A DNA stretch of 35,909 nucleotides, taken from contig CAZKKV010000006.1 in the NCBI GenBank assembly GCA_964553705.1, positions 1-35,909 of the forward strand, written 5' to 3'. This DNA comes from CAYXNZ01 sp964553705. GTDB lineage: Bacteria > Patescibacteriota > Patescibacteriia > Patescibacteriales > GWC2-42-12. The notes beneath the pieces were generated by a model. It had not been told where the DNA came from. It saw only the letters and a list, made by a program, of their open reading frames with translations, and did not search any database. Position numbers and translations under genes: made by a program. Positions 30,356 through 35,909 of the stretch are shown here, one piece after another (the first letter of the stretch is position 1; every line of letters starts with the position of its first letter).

Positions 30356-31787
30356 TATTTAATTTACTTTTTAATAGCATCTCCTCAATCTTTTGCAACA
30401 ACGTTTTGCCTGATAATTCAACTTTAATTTCATCTATTTCCAATTTGTCATTGATTTCATCGTCAGCTCTAAAACCAGGAATAGAAATAATAAAATTATA
30501 TTTACCGTCTTCGCGATAAGCATTATTCAAATCAAATTCCGCGCCAGCAACTTGCCAATCGTCAACCTTGGTGGGAGAAGAATATTTGGCCAAAACATAA
30601 TTAATGCCTTCATAATTTAAATCAACACTGCCAACTTTTTTTATTTCCGGATTAAACAATTGATTGTTGGTCAGAGAAAACACTCCATCTCCAGAAATAA
30701 TTACATCATCTTTTTGTAAAATTATAGCGCTAATATCTCTAAAATTATTAACAGTAAATAATTTGTAAGTTTCCTCTATATTCAACTCGCTGTCGCTTAT
30801 TTTTATTGTCTGCAATTTTGACGGGTTAACTGTTTGACCGCCTATAGTCCGACTATCAGTATACAATTTTAAATTCTCGCGCCCGACATCATTCAACCAC
30901 AACTTATTTATAAATGACACTTTTGTTTGACTAGTAAAAATTTTGTTGGTTATTATATCATCGCTTACCTTTACTTCTATTTTATACACTCCTTCGGGTA
31001 AATTGAGGGTGTTTATTTCTATGTTGCCCATTTCTCTATTGACGCCAGTATTCACCTCAGCGCCTTTGAGTCGATGACTCTCTATTACTTGTCCGTTATG
31101 ATAAACAAAAATTTCTACTTCATCCGACTCGCTGTTTTTATTTAAATCAAAAAAATTAAATGAGAAATTTAACGGTTCCTCTTTGATGTATGTGTAAAAC
31201 TGATAAGCCCCGCGCAAATTATGTGTTAATTCAACTATATTTTCATTTGGCTGATAATCATCTATTTTGTAATTGTATTTTAAATCATAGTTATAAATAG
31301 CCATCTCCTCATGATTCGGCATATTATTTAAAAAATCTTCAATGCTTTCGTATTTTTTTTCTCTCTGTAATAACACTTCATTATTATCACCACGAACAAT
31401 ATCCCAAACCAAAAATAATTGATCAATAACTTTATTTCTGACAGGCTTTAAATCGTACCGCCACAATAATTTATCTTTTAAAACACCTACTTCGATCATT
31501 GGCAAGTCATCGTTATTCTTGTATTTCAAACTAATGACCGCTTTACTAAAACTCCTTGGTGTTGCCAGAGCAAAATAAACCGGATTTCCTAGAATTTTTC
31601 TAACGCCATTTAACGATTCAACCCTATCTTTTGGCGTTAATTTACCGATAAAATAATTCTTATCGTTAAAATCATTAATATAAATTATTTTACCACTAGG
31701 CAAAACAGCTATATAAAGAAGCCATAAAATAATTACGGCTAAAATTAGCCATAAAAATACTCTAATTTTGATAATATACTTTTCCAT
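30348..31787 (-). CDS. Membrane-anchored extracytoplasmic protein, 479 residues
   Basis: Unrecognised family. I start at ATG 31787, because AAAGGA lies just before it and it gives a clean signal-anchor 'YIIKIRVFLWLILAVIILWLL' (in parts, residues 4-27); the frame runs open for 61 more codons upstream. The rest (28-479) is beta-rich, with strands such as 'PLNFSFNFFDLN', 'VEIFVYHNG', 'GVYKIEVKVSDD' and 'EVEIFVY..' repeats resembling Ig-like or carbohydrate-binding sandwich domains. No catalytic motif is evident. Its operon position between the glycosyltransferases and SPFH proteins suggests a role in holding or exporting the glycan, but this is inference. The start region overlaps no gene. Confidence 0.75.
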   Translation of the reverse strand: MEKYIIKIRVFLWLILAVIILWLLYIAVLPSGKIIYINDFNDKNYFIGKLTPKDRVESLNGVRKILGNPVYFALATPRSFSKAVISLKYKNNDDLPMIEVGVLKDKLLWRYDLKPVRNKVIDQLFLVWDIVRGDNNEVLLQREKKYESIEDFLNNMPNHEEMAIYNYDLKYNYKIDDYQPNENIVELTHNLRGAYQFYTYIKEEPLNFSFNFFDLNKNSESDEVEIFVYHNGQVIESHRLKGAEVNTGVNREMGNIEINTLNLPEGVYKIEVKVSDDIITNKIFTSQTKVSFINKLWLNDVGRENLKLYTDSRTIGGQTVNPSKLQTIKISDSELNIEETYKLFTVNNFRDISAIILQKDDVIISGDGVFSLTNNQLFNPEIKKVGSVDLNYEGINYVLAKYSSPTKVDDWQVAGAEFDLNNAYREDGKYNFIISIPGFRADDEINDKLEIDEIKVELSGKTLLQKIEEMLLKSKLNNE

Positions 31788-32005
31788 AAATCCTTTAAAA
31801 TTATAAAAATTTATTATAATTGCAACATCTTTATTGTACGTTAAATTACCAAAAAAATAAACATTCAAATTGAAAATCAATATTAAGCCAATTGTTTTGA
31901 TTGAAAAAAATATCTCTGTAATAAAAATAGGTGTCAAAATCGCACCTAGTATATATAACTTACAACCCAATCAATTACCGCTATTTCGTATATTTATTTT
32001 TTTAA

Positions 32006-33172
32006 CTAATTGTCTTGCCTGTCTTGTAATAACTCAGTAAAAACATTTAAATATTTCTTAGCTGTGGTCTCCCAATTAAAACGCTTTGCTCTAGCCAAAC
32101 CTTTTGATGTTAAATCACGCTTTAACCAGTCATCAACCAAGATATGTTCAATTGCTTCGGCTATCTCGCCTGGATTATGTGGATCAATCATTAATGCCGC
32201 TTCGCCGACAACTTCAGGCAATGAAGATGAAAAACTCGTGATAGTCGGAGTGCCACAAGCCATAGCTTCCAGCGGCGGAAAGCCAAAGCCTTCATAAAAA
32301 GTTGGAAAAACAAAAACATCAGCCAAATTATAGAGCGCTATTTTGTCGCTATCGTCAACATATCCGATAAAATCAATATCATTTTTGTAAACCGATTTTT
32401 CCAACTCTTTAAAAATATGGCGATATTTCCAACCCCTGCCTCCAGCAATTATCAATTTGTAGTTGTCTAAATCTTTATTGTTGTCCCTGAAAATATTATA
32501 AGCTTTAATCAAGCCATCAACATTTTTTCTCGGCTCCAATGTTCCAAGAAAAAAAATAAATTTATCTGGTAAATTATATTTATTTTTTGTTTCAATTAAT
32601 TCAACATCGTTTTCTAATAAAGTACGGTACTTACCGTCAAGACCAGAATATATAACCTTAATTTTATTTTCTGGCACCTTAAACAACTCTACAATATCTT
32701 TTTTGGTGTTTTCGCTAACGGCAATAATTTTGTCAAAATTACTAATATTTTTTTCTAAATTTATCAGCTGATGCCAGATACGCCTTTTTATAGAAAAATA
32801 CCGAGGAAATAGAACAGATGATAAGTCGTGAATAACAACCACTCGCTTGCATTTATTTGAAGTAGCAAAAAAGCCCCAATTTGGTAAAAAAAACAGATCA
32901 ACATCTAGAAGTCGATCCAGTTTAGGCCAACCTAAAATTTTCTGCATGATATTATTAAAAATCTTATTCGGATACTTGGTTTTTATTATTTTTGAATTGC
33001 TTTGCTCGAATTTCGGTAAACGGCTAGATAAATTTCTACTAGAATTGTAAAAAAGTTTATACTTATTTTTTTTGTCCAACTTTAAAATCTCCTTGATTAA
33101 ATTATGACTGAACTCTGATACCCCGCTATAGCGTGATTCAACTAAAGTTCTTATGTCTATCCCTATTTTCAT
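32006..33172 (-). CDS. GT4 family glycosyltransferase (GT-B fold)
   Basis: The 388-residue protein begins 'MKIGIDIRTLVESRYSGVSEF', the G-G/S loop that opens GT4 enzymes. The linker has 'IIAVSENTKKDIVELF' and 'IKVIYSGLDGKY'. The donor domain has 'FIFFLGTLEPRKNVDGLIKAY' (in parts), 'LIIAGGRGWKY', 'VFPTFYEGFGFPPLEAMACGTP' and 'PEVVGEAALMIDP', which contain the E-x7-E nucleotide-sugar motif (E..FG.PPLE). It is similar to mannosyl- or rhamnosyltransferases that build O-antigen. Its start overlaps the 3' end of the upstream glycosyltransferase by 35 bases, in another frame. Confidence 0.93.
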   Translation of the reverse strand: MKIGIDIRTLVESRYSGVSEFSHNLIKEILKLDKKNKYKLFYNSSRNLSSRLPKFEQSNSKIIKTKYPNKIFNNIMQKILGWPKLDRLLDVDLFFLPNWGFFATSNKCKRVVVIHDLSSVLFPRYFSIKRRIWHQLINLEKNISNFDKIIAVSENTKKDIVELFKVPENKIKVIYSGLDGKYRTLLENDVELIETKNKYNLPDKFIFFLGTLEPRKNVDGLIKAYNIFRDNNKDLDNYKLIIAGGRGWKYRHIFKELEKSVYKNDIDFIGYVDDSDKIALYNLADVFVFPTFYEGFGFPPLEAMACGTPTITSFSSSLPEVVGEAALMIDPHNPGEIAEAIEHILVDDWLKRDLTSKGLARAKRFNWETTAKKYLNVFTELLQDRQDN

Positions 33173-34280
33173 TTATTTCAATTTTATGTTTTCTAAATTC
33201 AGCTTCTATATATTCTTGTAATTCATTTTTGAATCTGTCGATAGAAAATTTTTCTGCCCACTGTTTTATTTCCTTTGAATTAAAATCGTTTGGATCAAAT
33301 TTATCACAAGCCTCTTTTAAGCTTTCACTTGTCTGATTATCAAAAAATAACCCTGTTTTACCGTCAATAACTGTTTCTAGCGCTCCACCCCGTCTATAGG
33401 CAATTACCGGTCGGCCGGCCGCCATAGCTTCAATCGGCGTTATACCAAAATCTTCTTCTTGCGGATGAATGAAAGCCTGACAATGTTGAAATAATTCTAT
33501 TTTTTCTCTTTCGTTTACTCGACCTAAAAATTCTATATCATTATAACCCTCGGCTAATTTTTTGAGTCTTGGCAAATCAACTCCGTCACCAAATATTTTT
33601 AACTTTTTACCTAAATTTTTAAAAGCTTCAATAGCGATATCAACTCTTTTGTACGGCGCTAACCGACAACCGATTAAAAAATAATCTCCCAGCTCCTCTG
33701 AAATAATATATTTATCAACGTCCACTGGCGGATAGATAACAACTGAATTTCTCCTGTAATATTTTTTTATCCTGGTAGCAATAAAATTTGAATTGGCAAT
33801 AAATTTATCAACTCTGTCGGCCGCCAATTTATCCCACATCCTGATATAATTCAAGACTAAAGAAATAATTTTCTTAAAATATTTATTATAATTTAATTCT
33901 TTAATATATTGATGAGTATCGCTCCAAAGATAGCGAGTCGGTGTATGACAATAACAAATATGCAAAGTATTTATATTAGTTATCACACCCTTAGCAAACG
34001 AACTGGTATCGGAAATCACCAAATCATATCCAGACAAATCAAAAAATTCAACAGCCATCGGCATCAATGGCATATACCATTGATAATGTTTAATTCCACC
34101 AGGCAACCTTTGAATGATTGAAGTTTCTATCTGTCTCCCTCTGTAGTATTTATCAGCATTTTTTTGCTCGTATAATAAAGTATATATCGTTGCCTCGGGA
34201 TAAATCTCAGATAAAACTTTCAGCACTTTTTCTGCACCTCCGTCTTGAGCTAAATGATCATGTATTAAAGCTACTTTCAT
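33138..34280 (-). CDS. GT4 family glycosyltransferase (WbaZ/mannosyltransferase-like)
   Basis: The 380-residue GT-B protein starts 'MKVALIHDHLAQDGGAEKVL', with the GGAE acceptor loop. 'HICYCHTPTRYLW' and 'FIANSNFIATRIKKYY' are strong marks of the mannosyltransferase-like subfamily found with WcaJ-type initiators. The donor domain has 'IGCRLAPYKRVDIAIEAF', 'LGRVNEREKIELFQHCQAFIHPQEEDFGITPIEAMAAGRPVIAY' (in parts) with the EDFGITPIE motif. It is the first glycosyltransferase after the sugar-phosphate transferase and probably adds the second sugar. Its 3' end lies inside the 5' end of the next gene. Confidence 0.93.
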   Translation of the reverse strand: MKVALIHDHLAQDGGAEKVLKVLSEIYPEATIYTLLYEQKNADKYYRGRQIETSIIQRLPGGIKHYQWYMPLMPMAVEFFDLSGYDLVISDTSSFAKGVITNINTLHICYCHTPTRYLWSDTHQYIKELNYNKYFKKIISLVLNYIRMWDKLAADRVDKFIANSNFIATRIKKYYRRNSVVIYPPVDVDKYIISEELGDYFLIGCRLAPYKRVDIAIEAFKNLGKKLKIFGDGVDLPRLKKLAEGYNDIEFLGRVNEREKIELFQHCQAFIHPQEEDFGITPIEAMAAGRPVIAYRRGGALETVIDGKTGLFFDNQTSESLKEACDKFDPNDFNSKEIKQWAEKFSIDRFKNELQEYIEAEFRKHKIEINENRDRHKNFS

Positions 34281-34306
34281 TTTATAACTTATAAATTATA
34301 TTTTTG

Positions 34307-35731
34307 TTATTCCACTTTCCTGCCTCTCAAAACAGCCAACGGTGTACGCAATAGTATGGCTATATCAAAAAGCAGTGACCAATTCTCTATGTAATAAGCA
34401 TCCAATTTGACTTCATCTTCAAAACTTAAATCGCTTCGTCCAGAAATCTGTGCCAAACCAGTTATACCTGGTTTTATGGTTAAAACTTTCTTGTGATGTC
34501 TTTCGTATTTAGCTACTTCTCTTGGTTGATGCGGACGCGGGCCAACTAAACTCATGTTACCAATTAAAACATTAAAAAACTGCGGCAATTCGTCAATACT
34601 CCAACGCCTAATTATTCTTCCAATTCTGGTTAATCTCGGGTCGTCAGCAATCTTGTACACTGGGCCTTGTTTAATACTTTTTTCTCTAATTAATTCCCTT
34701 TCAAATTTTTCCGCTTCTTCTTGATTTGAGTAATTCCCACCAATACAATAATGTAGCATCATAGATCTGAATTTATACAAATTAAATGTTCCTTCCTTGC
34801 TGATTCTTTCGTTTTTATAAATTATTGGCCCAATTGAATCCAATTTTATTAAAACACCAGCGACAATAATTACTGGACTAAAAATAATTATAAAAAATGA
34901 TGAAAATATTATATCAAAAATTCGTTTAATAATTCGCCCCCAGCCTTCAAGGGTTGTTTTTCTAACTTCAACAATTGGAATGCCAGCAATCTCGCTAGCT
35001 TCTGTTTTTAAAACTTTTGTTCCCAATAAATCAGCCGCATATTTAAAAACTAATTGGCGCTCATCGGCAAAATCAAACAAGCGTAAAATTTCCGCCTTGC
35101 TTAAATTCGGATCGCTTTGGATTATTTCATCAATTTCTCTGTCTTTGATAAATTCGGCCAAGTCATACTCGGCATCTATGTCAAAATTACGATATCTCTT
35201 TATTATCTCATAACCAGAATTTTTTCGGCTAGCAAAATTATGGATCAAAATATCTGTTGTTTTACTATTGCCAACTAATACAACTTTGTGCACTCCAATA
35301 CCGTACCGAAAAAAAGCTTTTTGAATAAATCTAATAAGGATTCGAGCCAAACTCACGTAAATTATCGCTAAAAACCATCCAGCTAAAACTATAAATCGAG
35401 AAGAAAAAAGTTCCCGAAAAATAAAAATTAACACGACAATTAAAACAAAACCAGTTGAACAGGCTAAAACTACTTTATTAAATTCTTTAAGCATTCCGCC
35501 CAATCCACGAATACTATAAAGACCAGCTATAGCAAAAATAATTAACCAAGCGAATCCAATTAAAAATACAATCTGAATATATTCGCTAAACGGCAAACTA
35601 AAAATAATTGGTCTGATTTCCGTTGTTATTTCGGCAAAACGAATATGGTACGCCGTGATTCCAGCCAAAATAATCATTAAGAAATCTAACGGTACCAATA
35701 AAAAAGAAAAGAATAATTCGCTTTTTTTCAT
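34307..35731 (-). CDS. Undecaprenyl-phosphate sugar phosphotransferase (WcaJ/exopolysaccharide initiation)
   Basis: A polyprenyl glycosylphosphotransferase that transfers a sugar-1-phosphate from a nucleotide sugar to undecaprenyl phosphate, starting the lipid-linked glycan. I start at ATG 35731 ('MKKSELFFSFLLVPLDFL'), 474 residues; the open frame runs 27 codons further, towards rnpB. The N-terminal part has about four membrane segments (10-125), followed by a Rossmann-like CoA-binding-3 domain ('VVLVGNSKTTDILI'). The catalytic domain begins 'RIFDIIFSSFFIIIFSPVII' and contains 'YKFRSMM', 'RRWSIDELPQFFNVLIGNMSLVGPRP' (in parts) and 'PGITGLAQISGR', all signatures of the bacterial sugar transferase family. 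Confidence 0.95.
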   Translation of the reverse strand: MKKSELFFSFLLVPLDFLMIILAGITAYHIRFAEITTEIRPIIFSLPFSEYIQIVFLIGFAWLIIFAIAGLYSIRGLGGMLKEFNKVVLACSTGFVLIVVLIFIFRELFSSRFIVLAGWFLAIIYVSLARILIRFIQKAFFRYGIGVHKVVLVGNSKTTDILIHNFASRKNSGYEIIKRYRNFDIDAEYDLAEFIKDREIDEIIQSDPNLSKAEILRLFDFADERQLVFKYAADLLGTKVLKTEASEIAGIPIVEVRKTTLEGWGRIIKRIFDIIFSSFFIIIFSPVIIVAGVLIKLDSIGPIIYKNERISKEGTFNLYKFRSMMLHYCIGGNYSNQEEAEKFERELIREKSIKQGPVYKIADDPRLTRIGRIIRRWSIDELPQFFNVLIGNMSLVGPRPHQPREVAKYERHHKKVLTIKPGITGLAQISGRSDLSFEDEVKLDAYYIENWSLLFDIAILLRTPLAVLRGRKVE

Positions 35732-35750
35732 AATACGATAAATTAAAATA

Positions 35751-35772
35751 CGAGAATTTTTGAAGTTTCTCG
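35751..35772 (-). terminator. Weak hairpin between rnpB and the WcaJ gene
   Basis: CGAGAA (35751-35756) and TTCTCG (35767-35772) form a 6-bp stem with a 10-base loop. On the minus strand it is followed by TATTTTAATTT. It could end the rnpB transcript just before the polysaccharide operon. The stem is short, so the call is tentative. Confidence 0.4.
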
Positions 35773-35810
35773 CATCACTTAAGCTAATAATCTTTAAATT
35801 TAATAATATC

Positions 35811-35909
35811 AAGGCAAGCTGTAAGCCGGATTTTGTATCCCAATTGCTTGGAACGACGATTATCTATCTAGCCCCGAAATTACTCTCGGGATCAAGCGAG
35901 CCACTTTTC
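35811..35909 (-). ncRNA. rnpB: RNase P RNA, 3' part (5' part outside window)
   Basis: Reading the minus strand, the last bases show the conserved 3' core of bacterial RNase P RNA: AGATAGATAATCGTC, then ACAAAATCCGGCTTACAG. The latter is the 'ACAGAA.CCGGCTTA' block that pairs with the 5' GGAAAGTCCGG region. A preceding hairpin (CCCGAGA...TTTCGGG) also fits. RNase P trims the 5' leaders of tRNA precursors. The 5' two thirds lie beyond the window. The exact 3' end is inferred from the start of the P1 partner strand, near 35811. Confidence 0.85.

Noticed and set aside
1..35909. CRISPR array, tRNA or rRNA genes, transposases
   Set aside because: I found no regularly spaced repeats, cloverleaf sequences, rRNA motifs or transposase domains on either strand.

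Overview
The window is AT-rich (roughly one third GC by eye), densely coded and uses the standard code. Several points suggest Candidatus Patescibacteria (CPR): many short intergenic gaps, minimal versions of housekeeping proteins (a 228-residue HrcA, for example), small orphan genes, and a secreted protein carrying a 'LQVEE.GEAWYV..' tandem module that I associate with that group. The phylum call is an inference; there is no 16S rRNA here.

Layout, plus strand, 1-5600: a nucleotide and folate block with a partial dCTP-deaminase-like 3' end, a Nudix hydrolase, thyA, folA and a nucleoside 2-deoxyribosyltransferase-like gene interrupted by one in-frame TGA. Then come gatB, two small orphan genes with a decayed copy of the gatB 3' tail between them, and a small Cys-rich protein behind a leader that looks like an attenuator.

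Minus strand, 5640-17300: miaA; a plus-strand locus of about 220 nt with a perfect TTGACA-N17-TATAAT promoter and a hairpin terminator that matches no RNA class I know; miaB; the chaperone set dnaJ, DUF3467, a zinc-ribbon protein, dnaK, a membrane protein, hsp20, grpE and hrcA with a perfect CIRCE operator; and the wall-elongation genes PBP2 and mreD. The gaps in the chaperone block are filled with palindromic elements ending in TGTCATT/AATGACA. Dispersed repeats have also entered coding sequence (miaB).

Region 17400-22350 holds a P-loop orphan (plus strand, TTG start), an APH-like kinase and murC (minus strand), and two exported or membrane-anchored proteins (plus strand), ending at a bidirectional terminator.

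Minus strand, 22379-35731, is a surface-polysaccharide locus. Read in transcription order it has a WcaJ-type sugar-phosphate transferase that starts the lipid-linked glycan, two GT-B glycosyltransferases, an anchored extracytoplasmic protein, a small membrane protein and an SPFH protein. It continues with the dTDP-rhamnose genes (rmlC-like, rmlB, rmlD, rmlA) with a HIT hydrolase among them, and ends with three GT2 glycosyltransferases and a methyltransferase. One GT2 is split by a frameshift in an A8 run. The window ends inside rnpB, the RNase P RNA, on the same strand upstream of the locus.

The most notable items are the unassigned structured RNA at 6541-6760, the leader at 5159-5303, the UGA-interrupted gene, the A8 frameshift and the TGTCATT element family. 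No tRNA, rRNA, CRISPR array or transposase was found.
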